Notes: generated by a model from the sequence alone, not told the origin. Shown: positions 40,476-49,245, numbered from the stretch's first letter. The stretch: 64,000 nt of DNA from Streptomyces mutabilis (GCF_014649815.1 NZ_BMTT01000020.1:28720-92719), one strand, 5' to 3'. Numbers and translations are program-made.

Positions 40476-41243
40476 ATGAGCGGAATCCTCGAGGGCAAGC
40501 GCGTCCTGATCACCGGTGTGCTGATGGAGTCCTCCATCGCCTTCCACGCCGCCAAGCTGGCGCAGGAGCAGGGCGCCGAGATCATCCTGACCGCGTTCCC
40601 GCGGCCCACGCTGACCGAGCGCATCGCCAAGAAGCTGCCCAAGCCCACCAAGGTCATCGAGCTGGACGTCACCAACGACGAGCACCTCGGGCGCCTGGCC
40701 GACGTCGTCGGCGAGGAGCTGGGCGGCCTCGACGGCGTCGTCCACTCCATCGGCTTCGCCCCGCAGGACGCGCTCGGCGGCAACTTCCTGAACACGCCGT
40801 TCGAGTCGGTCGCCACGGCCATGCACGTCTCGGCGTACTCCCTGAAGTCGCTGACCATGGCCTGCCTGCCGCTGATGCAGAACGGCGGCTCGGTCGTCGG
40901 CCTCACCTTCGACGCGCAGTACGCCTGGCCGCAGTACGACTGGATGGGCCCGGCCAAGGCCGCGCTGGAGGCCACCAGCCGCTACATGGCCCGCGACCTG
41001 GGCAAGCAGAACATCCGCTGCAACCTGGTCTCGGCGGGGCCGATCGGCTCCATGGCCGCCAAGTCCATCCCGGGCTTCGGGGAACTGGCCTCGGTGTGGG
41101 ACAGCCGGTCCCCGCTGGAGTGGGACCTCAAGGACCCCGAGCCGGCCGGCCGCGGCATCGTCGCGCTGCTCAGCGACTGGTTCCCGAAGACCACGGGCGA
41201 GATCGTCCACGTGGACGGCGGTCTGCACGCCATCGGCGCCTGA
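40476..41243 (+). CDS. fabI: Enoyl-ACP reductase FabI/InhA type
   Basis: A 255-residue NADH-dependent reductase, the last step of the elongation cycle. It shows MSGILEGKRVLITGVLMESSIAFHAA with the FabI-type nucleotide-binding start, DGVVHSIGFAP, and the Tyr-x6-Lys pair in YDWMGPAKAAL (about residues 157-165). The C-terminus TGEIVHVDGGLHAIGA is close to mycobacterial InhA. Directly downstream of fabG; a terminator follows 16 nt after the stop. Confidence 0.97.
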   Translation: MSGILEGKRVLITGVLMESSIAFHAAKLAQEQGAEIILTAFPRPTLTERIAKKLPKPTKVIELDVTNDEHLGRLADVVGEELGGLDGVVHSIGFAPQDALGGNFLNTPFESVATAMHVSAYSLKSLTMACLPLMQNGGSVVGLTFDAQYAWPQYDWMGPAKAALEATSRYMARDLGKQNIRCNLVSAGPIGSMAAKSIPGFGELASVWDSRSPLEWDLKDPEPAGRGIVALLSDWFPKTTGEIVHVDGGLHAIGA

Positions 41244-41258
41244 CCGGACGCCCCCGCG

Positions 41259-41286
41259 GGGCCCGCACCCACCCGGGTGCGGGCCC
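41259..41286 (+). terminator. Terminator after fabI
   Basis: Perfect 12-nt arms (41259-41270, 41275-41286) with loop ACCC. Confidence 0.85.
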
Positions 41287-41414
41287 TCGGCGTATGACCG
41301 TGGGCGCGTCACCCGTTCGGCTCAGTCGGCCGGGCGTCCCGGCCGGGCGGGACGCACGCTGAAGTACGAGTTCACCACGCGCTTCACCCTCCCAGCCGGC
41401 CGAGGAGGTCCCTT

Positions 41415-41783
41415 GTGCGTCCCCTCCACCGTCTGGCCTCAGCGACCCTCGCCGTCGCCTGCGTGCTGATCCTCCCCTACGAAGCGGTGTCCCACGCGCG
41501 CGTGACGGTCACGAAGGCCGGCGACACCGGGGACGCCGCGTCGGACGAGCCGTTCGGCTCCGCGTGCCGGGTACGCGTCGACGGATCCGACGTGACCGCC
41601 TACTGCCACAACCCCTACCCGGGGCCCGATCATGTGCGCCTGCACGTCGAGTGCGAGCACTGGTGGGACCTCGACAGCGACACCTCCCCGGTGGTGGCCG
41701 CCCCCGCGCAGACCGTGCGCCTGGACGGCCGGTGCTGGAAGGAGGTCCGGGCGGCCTGGGTCAGCCACGTGCGGGGGAGCTGA
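41415..41783 (+). CDS. Secreted protein of unknown function
   Basis: A 122-residue protein with a signal-like N-terminus (residues 1-28, LASATLAVACVLILPYEAVSHA). The mature part has four Cys (CRVRVD, YCHNPYPGP, VECEHWW, GRCWKEV), able to form two disulfides. GTG at 41415 behind GAGGAGG. No family is recognised. Its stop is directly next to that of the convergent GntR gene. Confidence 0.72.
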   Translation: MRPLHRLASATLAVACVLILPYEAVSHARVTVTKAGDTGDAASDEPFGSACRVRVDGSDVTAYCHNPYPGPDHVRLHVECEHWWDLDSDTSPVVAAPAQTVRLDGRCWKEVRAAWVSHVRGS

Positions 41784-42461
41784 TCAGCTGATCCGGCCCG
41801 TGCGGCACTGGAACGGGTAGCCCGCGGCCTCCGCGTGCGCCGTCTCGGCGTCCCCCGCGCGGATCGCGTCGACCAGCCGGGTGTGGTCCATGCGCGTCTC
41901 CGGCGTCAGCTCGCCGCCGACGTCCACGCGCAGCCAGTCCCGCATCACCTCGCCGAGGTCCGCGTACATGGCGGTCATCACGTCGTTGTGCGAGGCCGCC
42001 ACGACGGCCAGGTGGAAGGTCGAGTCCGCCGTCACGTACGCCTCCGCGTCGCCCGTCTGCCAGGCGTCCTCGCGGCGCGCGAGGAGCGCGTCGAGCTGTT
42101 TGAGGTCCTTCTCCGTGCGTCGCTCGGCGGCGAGCCGTGCAGCGGCGGACTCAAGGGTGGAGCGCAGCTCGGCGATGTGCCGCGGGTCGGCCTCGGCGAA
42201 GCGGCGCTGCATCACGCCGGCCAGCTCGCTGGTCGCCACGACGTACGTACCGGAGCCCTGGCGGATGTCCAGCAGGCCGTTGTGGGCCAGCGCGCGGACC
42301 GCCTCTCGGACCGTGTTCCGGGCGACCCCGAGCTGGTCGACCAGCTCGGGCTCCGTCGGGATCCGGGAGCCCACCGGCCACTCGCCCGAGGCGATCTGCT
42401 GCCGCAACGCCGCGATGACCTGCTCGGACAGCGCCGAGCGGCGGGGATGGCTCAGGGGCAT
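41784..42461 (-). CDS. GntR/FadR-family transcriptional regulator
   Basis: A 225-residue regulator. The winged HTH (about residues 10-75) contains PVGSRIPTEPELVDQLGVARNTVREAVRALAHNGLLDIRQGSGTYV. The C-terminal FCD domain (about 85-215) has the expected His/Asp metal or ligand residues (ADSTFHLAVVAASHN and MDHTRLVDAIRAGD). It diverges from the MFS gene and probably represses it by binding the palindrome at 42503-42517. The inducer is unknown. Confidence 0.93.
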   Translation of the reverse strand: MPLSHPRRSALSEQVIAALRQQIASGEWPVGSRIPTEPELVDQLGVARNTVREAVRALAHNGLLDIRQGSGTYVVATSELAGVMQRRFAEADPRHIAELRSTLESAAARLAAERRTEKDLKQLDALLARREDAWQTGDAEAYVTADSTFHLAVVAASHNDVMTAMYADLGEVMRDWLRVDVGGELTPETRMDHTRLVDAIRAGDAETAHAEAAGYPFQCRTGRIS

Positions 42462-42502
42462 GGCTCACCTTCACGCGGGTGTCGACAAGCGAGTGGACAA
42501 TC

Positions 42503-42524
42503 AATCATCCCATGATTCTATGAT
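42503..42524 (+). promoter_or_regulatory. Operator-like palindrome overlapping the leaderless MFS promoter
   Basis: AATCAT-CCC-ATGATT (42503-42517) is a perfect palindrome. It is followed by TATGAT (42519-42524), a good -10, with the MFS ATG 7 nt after that. A TGGACA word lies about 19 nt upstream of the -10. The palindrome is thus between the promoter elements, a typical repressor position, and it lies in the 70-nt gap between the GntR gene and the transporter. Confidence 0.65.
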
Positions 42525-42531
42525 CGGTCTC

Positions 42532-43920
42532 ATGGCTAGTGACGAAACCCGGACCGAGACACGGACGGAGACGCCGACGGAGACAGCGACGGAGACACGG
42601 ACCGGGACCACGCGGCCCGCGACAACCGGTGCACCGGCGGTGCCCGGCGCCCGGGTACCCGGTGAGGCGCCTCAGGCGTCCGGCACGCGCGCGTGGACGC
42701 CGTGGATGACCCGTCTGCTCGTCCTCGCGATCGTGCTGGCCGCGGTCAACCTGCGCCCTGCCATCACGAGCCTGGGCGCGCTTCTGGAGGAGGTCCGCGA
42801 CGGGCTCGGCATGAGCGGCAGCGTCGCCGGACTGCTCACCTCCGTGCCCCCGCTCTGCTTCGCCGTCTTCGGGGTCGCCGCCCCGCGGCTGGCCCGCCGC
42901 TTCGGCCCCGGCGCGGTGGTCTTCGGCGGCATGGTCGCCATCACCGCCGGCCTGCTGATACGCCCGTATGCCGGCGGTACGGCGGGCTTCCTGGCCGCCA
43001 CCGCCCTCGCCCTCATGGGCATCGCGCTCAGCAACGTACTGATGCCGGTCATCGTCAAGCGCTTCTTCCCCGACCGGGTCGGCTCCATGACCGGCCTCTA
43101 CTCCATGGCCCTCGCCTTCGGCACTTCGATCGCCGCCGCGGCGACCGTTCCGGTGACGGACGCGCTGGGCGGGCACTGGCAGCCCGGCCTCGCGGTGTGG
43201 GCCGTGCTGGGTGCGGCGGCCGCCCTGTCCTGGATCCCGTTCGTACGGGCCCGGAAGGCCCTGTCGTCCGCCGACTCCGCCGAGGCCGACGCGCCGCGTG
43301 CGGACGCGGACGGCCGCCCGGTCGAGCAACCCCCGCTGCGCATCACCCGCAGCCGTACGGCATGGGCGCTCGCGGTCTTCTTCGGCCTCCAGGCCACCGC
43401 CGCCTACATCACGATGGGCTGGATGGCGCAGATCTTCCGGGACGCGGGCGTGTCCGCCGGCACCGCCGGTCTGCTGCTCGCCGTCATCATGGTGATGGGC
43501 GTGCCGCTCGCGTTCGTCATCCCCCGCGTGGCCACCCGCCTGCCCCACCAGGGCCCGATCGTGCTCGTACTGGGCGTGTGCGGACTCGCCGGATACGCCG
43601 GCCTGTACTTCGCCCCGGCCGGCGGCGCCTGGGTCTGGGCGCTGCTCCTCGGCGTCTCCAACTGCGCCTTCCCGCTCGCGCTGACCATGGTCGGGATGCG
43701 AGCCAGGACCGGCGCGGGCGTCGCCCAGCTGTCCGCCTTCGCGCAGAGCACCGGCTACCTGATCTCCATCCCGGGGCCGCTGCTGGTGGGCGTGCTCTAT
43801 CAGCACAGCGGGGGCTGGGGCCTGCCGATCGCGCTGATGAGCGCCATGATGGTGCCGCAGATCATCGTGGGCGTCCTCGCGGGGCGCGACCGCACGGTGG
43901 AGGAGGAGGCGGCCCGCTGA
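42532..43920 (+). CDS. MFS transporter of the CynX/NimT type
   Basis: A 462-residue, 12-helix major facilitator (about residues 60-455). The VNLRPAITSLGALLEEVRDGLGMS segment of helix 1 is typical of CynX/NimT/YycB proteins. The first 25 residues are an unusual Thr/Glu/Arg repeat (ETRTETRTETPTETATETRT). No ribosome-binding site precedes the ATG at 42532. An ATG at 42520 is in frame but overlaps the -10-like TATGAT, so the transcript is probably leaderless. Substrate unknown. Control by the divergent GntR regulator is inferred. Confidence 0.9.
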   Translation: MASDETRTETRTETPTETATETRTGTTRPATTGAPAVPGARVPGEAPQASGTRAWTPWMTRLLVLAIVLAAVNLRPAITSLGALLEEVRDGLGMSGSVAGLLTSVPPLCFAVFGVAAPRLARRFGPGAVVFGGMVAITAGLLIRPYAGGTAGFLAATALALMGIALSNVLMPVIVKRFFPDRVGSMTGLYSMALAFGTSIAAAATVPVTDALGGHWQPGLAVWAVLGAAAALSWIPFVRARKALSSADSAEADAPRADADGRPVEQPPLRITRSRTAWALAVFFGLQATAAYITMGWMAQIFRDAGVSAGTAGLLLAVIMVMGVPLAFVIPRVATRLPHQGPIVLVLGVCGLAGYAGLYFAPAGGAWVWALLLGVSNCAFPLALTMVGMRARTGAGVAQLSAFAQSTGYLISIPGPLLVGVLYQHSGGWGLPIALMSAMMVPQIIVGVLAGRDRTVEEEAAR

Positions 43921-43968
43921 CCCGGCCCGCCGGCCCGGGTGAGGGTGGCGGATGCGAGACTTGGCCGC

Positions 43969-44085
43969 ATGCCAGTCCTCGACCCGAACCCGCAGCACGG
44001 CCAGAAGAAGATGCTGATCGTCTTCGGCTCCTTCCTCGCGATCTTCGTGATCATCGGCATCGTGGCCACGATCGCCTCGCCGTGA
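43969..44085 (+). CDS. 38-residue membrane microprotein (SGM_5486-type, transporter-associated)
   Basis: ATG at 43969, starting MPVLDPNPQHGQKKML, then one helix (about residues 15-36: LIVFGSFLAIFVIIGIVATIA), TGA at 44083-44085. This matches my recollection of the NCBI-named SGM_5486 family of transporter-associated short proteins in streptomycetes. It lies 48 nt after the MFS stop, so it may be an accessory to that transporter. Confidence 0.75.
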   Translation: MPVLDPNPQHGQKKMLIVFGSFLAIFVIIGIVATIASP

Positions 44086-44091
44086 CACGGT

Positions 44092-44126
44092 CCTAGGGTG
44101 GGGTCAACCCCCCCCCGTCCCCTAGG
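44092..44126 (+). promoter_or_regulatory. Pair of CCTAGG sites ahead of the 44262 gene
   Basis: CCTAGG occurs at 44092-44097 and 44121-44126, with a C-run between. CTAG is rare in Streptomyces, so two copies 29 nt apart in one promoter region are notable. Similar sites occur upstream of the histidine kinase (54843-54889). Confidence 0.45.
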
Positions 44127-44261
44127 GGGTGAGGGTCAGGGTCAAGTGGGTGGACTTCCGGATGGGTCGGGGCCCGCGGATTCCGTAGCTTCGAGATGTG
44201 CCCGCTCCAGGCGGGCCGCGCAGCACGGACCAGGGACGCCCGAAGACCAGCGGAGGCACTC

Positions 44262-44468
44262 ATGTCGGCCCCTACCCACACCCGGCCTCCCCGGGCGACC
44301 CGGCGCGGCGTCGACATCCGGCTGCCCTGGTGGGCCCTCGCCCTGCCCGTGCTCGCCTTCGTGACCCTGCTCCTGCTGATACTCGATCCCTCCGACGCCC
44401 ACGCCGCCGCGGGCGAACCCGCGATCGCCCACCTCATGGAGTGGCTGCGGCAGCTGATCGCACGCTGA
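44262..44468 (+). CDS. Small single-helix membrane protein of unknown function
   Basis: A 68-residue protein with a polar N-terminus (THTRPPRATRRGVDIRLPW), one strong transmembrane helix (about residues 24-43, ALALPVLAFVTLLLLIL) and a short helical C-terminus (HLMEWLRQLIAR). ATG at 44262 behind GGAGG. Not recognised beyond streptomycetes. Confidence 0.75.
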   Translation: MSAPTHTRPPRATRRGVDIRLPWWALALPVLAFVTLLLLILDPSDAHAAAGEPAIAHLMEWLRQLIAR

Positions 44469-44562
44469 GGCCGGACCGCGCCCCGGACGCGCGCCCACGG
44501 AGGGCGAATCCGCATGTCAACTCCCTGCGCCCCGTGGCCTGTTTCATGCGAAGCTGGATGCC

Positions 44563-45081
44563 ATGAGCGTCGCAGAATCCCGCAGGATCGTCCTCTTCCG
44601 GCATGCGAAAGCCGACTGGCCACAGGTGACCGACCACGAGCGGCCGCTCGCCGAGCGGGGCCGCAAGGACGCCGCAGAGGCCGGACGCCGGCTCGCGGAC
44701 ACCGGAGTCCCCTTCGACCAAGCCCTGTGCTCCACCTCGACCCGGACCCGCGAGACCTGGAAGCTCGCCGTCGCGGAGTTCCCGCAGCGGCCGAAAACCG
44801 TCTACGAGGAGCGCATCTACGAGGCATCGCCCGGCGAGCTGATCGCCGTGCTCAACGAGACCCCCGACGACCTGCGGAACGTACTGGTGATCGGCCACAA
44901 CCCGGGCATGGAGGGACTCGCCGAGATTCTGGCGGGCTCGGCCGAGGACGAAGCCCGCGAGCGGATGGGCCGCCGCGGCTTTCCGACGGCCGCCTTCGCC
45001 GTGCTGACCTTCGACGGTTCCTGGAAGGACGTGGAGCCGGGCGTGGCCTCCCTGGTCGACTACTGGGCGCCGACCGACTGA
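44563..45081 (+). CDS. SixA-like histidine phosphatase
   Basis: A 172-residue protein of the histidine phosphatase superfamily. The N-terminal motif is LFRHAKAD (RHA variant of RHG, catalytic His about residue 14). The second catalytic His is in VLVIGHNPGMEGL. Other hallmarks are LAERGRKDA and CSTSTRTRETW. SixA in E. coli removes phosphate from a phosphohistidine, but the substrate here is unknown. Lies ahead of convergent serB. Confidence 0.9.
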   Translation: MSVAESRRIVLFRHAKADWPQVTDHERPLAERGRKDAAEAGRRLADTGVPFDQALCSTSTRTRETWKLAVAEFPQRPKTVYEERIYEASPGELIAVLNETPDDLRNVLVIGHNPGMEGLAEILAGSAEDEARERMGRRGFPTAAFAVLTFDGSWKDVEPGVASLVDYWAPTD

Positions 45082-45084
45082 TCC

Positions 45085-45259
45085 GACCCCGCGCGACAGG
45101 CCCGGGCGGCACGGGTTCCGGGCCCGCGCCGCAGCGCCTCCCGCCCCCCGACCGAATGCGGCCGAGGAAGCCCGGTCGGCCCCGGTCGACGAAGCCCGGC
45201 CGGATCCGGTCGGGAGGTGCCGACGGGAGGTGCCGGTCGACCCCGGTCGGGGGTGCCGG
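45085..45259. repeat. Degenerate short repeats between the SixA-like gene and serB
   Basis: The 175-nt gap holds many near-copies of CCGGTCG and GGGAGGTGCCG (for example around 45172-45245), arranged in tandem with slight differences. It looks like slippage-prone spacer sequence. No gene or clear terminator is seen. Confidence 0.5.
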
Positions 45260-46504
45260 TCAGATTGCGTCGAGGGGCCGGCCCAGGCTGTCGCCGAGGC
45301 CCTCGTCCAGCGTGTCCGCCGCCTCGACCTCCTCGCGGGTGATGCCCAGCAGGTACAGGACCGTGTCCAGGAAGGGCACGTTCACCGCGGTGTGCGCCGC
45401 CTCGCGCACCACCGGCTTGGCGTTGAAGGCCACGCCGAGCCCGGCCGCGTTCAGCATGTCCAGGTCGTTGGCCCCGTCACCGATCGCCACCGTCTGCGAC
45501 AGCGGCACGCCCGCCTCGGCGGCGAACCGCCGCAGCAGCCGCGCCTTGCCCGCGCGGTCCACGATCTCCCCGGTGACCCGCCCGGTCAGTCTCCCGTCGA
45601 CGATCTCCAGCGTGTTGGCCTGGGCGAAGTCCAGCCCCAGCTTCTCCTGCAGATCGTCGGTGACCTGGGTGAAGCCGCCGGAGACGACCCCCACCTGATA
45701 CCCGAGCCGCTTCAGGGTGCGGATCAGCGTGCGGGCACCCGGCGTCAGCCGCACCTGGCCGCGCACCTTCTCCACCACCGACGCGTCCAGCCCGGCCAGC
45801 AGCGCCACGCGTGCGTGCAGCGACTGCTCGAAGTCCAGCTCCCCGCGCATGGCGGCCGCCGTGACCTCGGCGACCTTGTCCTCACAGCCGGCGTGCGCGG
45901 CGAACAACTCGATGACCTCGTCCTGGATCAGCGTGGAGTCCACGTCCATCACCACCAGGCGCTGCGCCCGCCGGTGCAGGCCGGCCGAGACCACCGCGAC
46001 GTCCACACCGAGCGCCGCGGCCTCGGTCGCCAGCGCGGTGCGCAGCGGCTCGGTCTCCACACCGGACACCGCGAACTCGACGGCGGTCACGGGATACTTG
46101 GCGAGCCGGAAAATGCGGTCGATGTTGCTGCCGGACTCGGTGATCCGGGCCGCTATGGCGGCCGTCGCCTCGGCGGTGAGCGGGTGGCCCAGCACCGTGA
46201 CCAGGGAGCGGCCGAGACCGCGCGGCCGGTTGTCACCGATGCCGGAGATGATCTCGGCCTGCAGCTTCAGCGACTCCGCCCAGCTGTGGACGGTCGCGCG
46301 CAGATCGCCCTCCAGGCCCCGGGGCGGCTCGGTGACCAGCGCGCACAGCACGATCCGGCCACGGGTGACGACCTGCTCGATGTCGACCACGTCGACGGAG
46401 TAGGCGGCGAGGGTGTCGAACAGGCCGGCCGTGATGCCCGGTCGGTCCTTGCCGAAGATCTTGACGAGAAGCGTGGGAACGTCAGAGGTCTGCGAAGCGC
46501 TCAT
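45260..46504 (-). CDS. serB: Phosphoserine phosphatase SerB with N-terminal ACT domains
   Basis: A 414-residue enzyme that makes serine from phosphoserine. Two ACT-like domains (about residues 10-90 and 105-180, LVKIFGKDRPGITAGLFD and LVTVLGHPLTAEATAAI) precede the HAD phosphatase domain. Its motifs are VVMDVDSTLI (nucleophile Asp, about 195), GVVSGGFTQVTD and AIGDGANDLDML. The double ACT arrangement is like the mycobacterial SerB2. Start ATG at 46502-46504. Confidence 0.97.
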   Translation of the reverse strand: MSASQTSDVPTLLVKIFGKDRPGITAGLFDTLAAYSVDVVDIEQVVTRGRIVLCALVTEPPRGLEGDLRATVHSWAESLKLQAEIISGIGDNRPRGLGRSLVTVLGHPLTAEATAAIAARITESGSNIDRIFRLAKYPVTAVEFAVSGVETEPLRTALATEAAALGVDVAVVSAGLHRRAQRLVVMDVDSTLIQDEVIELFAAHAGCEDKVAEVTAAAMRGELDFEQSLHARVALLAGLDASVVEKVRGQVRLTPGARTLIRTLKRLGYQVGVVSGGFTQVTDDLQEKLGLDFAQANTLEIVDGRLTGRVTGEIVDRAGKARLLRRFAAEAGVPLSQTVAIGDGANDLDMLNAAGLGVAFNAKPVVREAAHTAVNVPFLDTVLYLLGITREEVEAADTLDEGLGDSLGRPLDAI

Positions 46505-46930
46505 GGTGCTCCAACCGTATCCGGCACCCGGTGCCTCCTGTCCCCGAGGTCCGCCTGACGGACACGGCGCCCACGGCGGGCCCGACCCGCGTCCGCGCCT
46601 CCCATTGTCCGCCGCGTGCGCCCCCTCGGCGGCCTGGGCCGGGGATGGGCCGGGGGATACAGCCGGGGAGGCAGGAGCGGGGCGTCTGGCTCCTGCCTGT
46701 GCGGCGGTGACCGCCGTCCCGGTGGCCCTCCGGCCCGTGGTGGGCGGCCGCGCGCGAGGCGGGGAGGCATCGGCGTACCTGTAATGCGGCACGGTCGGCG
46801 CGGTGGTGCCGGAGGTGTGGGAGGGGAGCGGCGGGCCCCGGCCGGGCAGGACGGTCGGGAGCGACGGCCGGTCACTGCGGGGACGGCGTGCGGAGGCCCG
46901 GCCCGGCCCCGTTCCCTCGGCGTCCTTCGT
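46505..46930. other. Gene-poor interval upstream of serB
   Basis: 426 nt with no coding frame supported by start, RBS or family similarity. GC-rich; adjoining the broken tail described next. The serB promoter presumably lies in its first 150 nt, but no clear element is seen. Confidence 0.5.
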
Positions 46931-47439
46931 TCACCGGCCGTCGCCCCTCGGTCGGCGCGGTGGTGCCGGAGGCGGTGGAGGGGGAGGGGGCGGGGGCGGG
47001 CCCTCGCCCCAGCGGGACGGTGGCCTGCCGCCCGGCCGCTCCCCGGGGCGTGGAGGCCGCCGTGGTGTCCCCGGCGGCGGTGCCGGCGGCCCGGCGACCG
47101 TGGGAGCGCCGGACACGTCCCCGTCGTCGGATTCGTGCTCGCCGCTGCGGGACCGCAGGTCGCCGCCGGACCATCCGTCTCGGTGGCCGCCCGGCCGCTC
47201 GGCGCATGCCGGGCGGATTGACGCCGGGTCCGGGCGGGCCGCTCCCCGCCGCGCCACCCGCACCGCACTGCGGCGGGGTGCGCGCCCATTCCGGCCGTGC
47301 GTCCTCGGGCTCCCCGGCCCCGCCCCGCGGATGCAGATACGGATTCGCGCCGGGGTTCGCCGGCCGGTGCGGAGGATCCGGCCAGTACGGCCCCGGGGGC
47401 GGCCCCGCGTACGCCGTACCGCCTGCGCTCCCAGCACCC
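46931..47439 (-). pseudogene. Out-of-frame proline-rich tail of the upstream membrane protein
   Basis: Downstream of the 47440-49017 frame, other minus-strand frames continue what looks like one C-terminal tail. One frame (about 47200-47560) reads GGTAYAGPPPGPYWPDPP... NPGANPYLHPRGGAGEP. A third frame then reads DDGDVSGAPTVAGPPAPPPG... with a poly-Pro run, ending TGA at 46931-46933. Related proteins, as I recall them, have such Pro-rich tails in one frame. At least two frame changes are needed, near C-runs such as 47565-47572. Either sequencing indels or true frameshifts. Confidence 0.5.
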
Positions 47440-49017
47440 TCACCCGCGCCGCCGCTCCAATCCGCGCGTGCCTCTGAGTCGCCGCCACCCCCATCGTCGT
47501 CCCCCCCGCCCCCGCCAACAGCACAGCCCCCGACTACCCCAGCACGCCCGACCACCCCACCAGTCCCCCCCCACCCCGGAACCCCCCACCACCCCGGCAC
47601 TCCGTGCCACCGCCGTCGCCCGAGCCCCCGCCGCCCCGCTCACCCGTGTCAACAGCGCTCCGGCCGCCCCCGCCCCCGCGCCCCACACCGCACCCAGCAA
47701 CAGCGCCGTGCCGAGCTGTCCGCGCAGGTCGATGCCCGCGCCGAACGCGTCGATGCCGTGTACGGACAGCGAGGCGTCCATGGACACCTCCGTCAGCCAG
47801 GTAAGCAGAGGCAGCGTCAACGCGGTCGCCACGCCCAGCCGCACGGCACACCGCCCGGCGAAAGCCGGGGAACGCGCCTCGCCGGGCGCCACAGGTGTCC
47901 GCGCCGCCGTCAGCACCCCGGCCAGCAGCAGTGTCAGCGCCGCCGCCACCCCCAGCAGCCACACCCGCCCGTCCAGCTCCGCCAGCCGCCTGAGGGTGAC
48001 CGTTTCCCGCGCCCCGGCGCCCAGCAGCTCCTCCAGCGGATCGGGGAGCACCCGCACCAGTTCGCCCGTGGCCTGCCCCTCCCACGGCACGAACAGGCCG
48101 AGCGGAACGCCGAGCCACACGCCGTTCGGCGCGCCCAGCAACGCGGCGCCCACGATCCGCCGGGGGTGGTCGGCGCCGATCGCCGCCCAGCCGGCAGCCG
48201 CCCAGCCGGCCGCGACCGCCGCCAGCGCCACCGTGACCACGGCGGACACGGCCGGACGCACCACCCGGTGCACCGCCTCGCACCCGCGCGGCAGGGGAGT
48301 GCGGCGCGAGGACAGCAGCGCGATCAGCAGGACCCCGACGGACCAGACCAGCCCGCCCAGCAGCGTCGGACCGGTGTCGACGGTGAAGCCGACGGCCGCC
48401 TCGGTGTCGACCAGGTCGCCGATCCGGTCGGGGAGCACCCCACCGATGTCCCCGATGTCCCCGATGTCGCCCACGTCCCCGAGCCCGGGAATCTCGATGC
48501 CCCCATTTCCGCCGTCACTCCCGGGCAGGTCGTCCAGCCCCAGCGAACCGCCGTCGGTCGTGATGACGTCGTGACCCACCCAGGCCAGCCCTCCCAGCAT
48601 CGCCACGAACAGGGCGACCACCGCGCTCGCGCGCGCCAGCAGTTCCGCGGTCGAGACCACAACTCCGGCCGCCCGCAGGGACCGTAGGAAGAAGAACGAC
48701 AGGAAGAGCGCACCGACCAGTCCCACACCCAGTGGCGTGATCTCGATGCCCGTGTGCGCCTGTGCCCCTTCCAGCCCGAACGCGGACACATCACCGGCCG
48801 GCGACACCGAACCACCCGCACCGAGCGCCACGACCGCCGCGGTCATCGGGCCCAGCGATCCCGCCGCGTCCGCGCCCAGCAGGCGCAGACCGAGTGCCGC
48901 CGTGCCCGCCATCCCGGTCAACGCCCAGCTCACGGAGGCGACGGCGGACATCAGGACGTCACCCCACGGCACCCTCGTGCCGTATCCGTCGGTTCCGACG
49001 CTTGTGGACGCGCTCAT
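47440..49017 (-). CDS. Large streptomycete integral membrane protein with an acidic Gly/Asp/Ile repeat
   Basis: Up to 525 residues as read in one frame; the last ~50 residues (after GVVGG) look non-native and reflect the frameshift noted at 46931-47439. There are roughly ten hydrophobic helices. An extracytoplasmic loop has GIEIPGLGDVGDIGDIGDIGG (GDI tandem repeat). Start ATG at 49015-49017 after a G-rich stretch. The family is found beside the FHA-ABC transporter gene in streptomycetes, but its role is unknown. It diverges from that transporter by 228 nt. Confidence 0.72.
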   Translation of the reverse strand: MSASTSVGTDGYGTRVPWGDVLMSAVASVSWALTGMAGTAALGLRLLGADAAGSLGPMTAAVVALGAGGSVSPAGDVSAFGLEGAQAHTGIEITPLGVGLVGALFLSFFFLRSLRAAGVVVSTAELLARASAVVALFVAMLGGLAWVGHDVITTDGGSLGLDDLPGSDGGNGGIEIPGLGDVGDIGDIGDIGGVLPDRIGDLVDTEAAVGFTVDTGPTLLGGLVWSVGVLLIALLSSRRTPLPRGCEAVHRVVRPAVSAVVTVALAAVAAGWAAAGWAAIGADHPRRIVGAALLGAPNGVWLGVPLGLFVPWEGQATGELVRVLPDPLEELLGAGARETVTLRRLAELDGRVWLLGVAAALTLLLAGVLTAARTPVAPGEARSPAFAGRCAVRLGVATALTLPLLTWLTEVSMDASLSVHGIDAFGAGIDLRGQLGTALLLGAVWGAGAGAAGALLTRVSGAAGARATAVARSAGVVGGSGVGGDWWGGRACWGSRGLCCWRGRGGRRWGWRRLRGTRGLERRRG

Positions 49018-49245
49018 GGCAGACCCCCCGATCCGCGGCGCGGCGGGGTTGCCGCGCATGTCCCCCTCGCGTGGAACACCACTCTCCGGGCAGGTTTCAA
49101 CCCCGTCAACGGGAGCGGCCGATGGCCGCCTACGCAAGTTTCACAAGGCCCGACTTTCGGTCAGGGGGCCGAGCCTGAAATAGTTCCCCCCGATGTTCGA
49201 CATCCCTAGACTCCCCGCGACGGGGGTGCATCGGGGGACAACTCA

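Noticed and set aside
41300-41414. Direct repeat GGCCGGGCG near the 41415 gene
   Set aside because: Two short copies of a GC-rich word are expected by chance in this genome.
46888-48687. Large plus-strand open frame over the broken membrane-protein tail
   Set aside because: It is Pro/Arg/Ser-rich antisense of the membrane protein, with no start context or domain.
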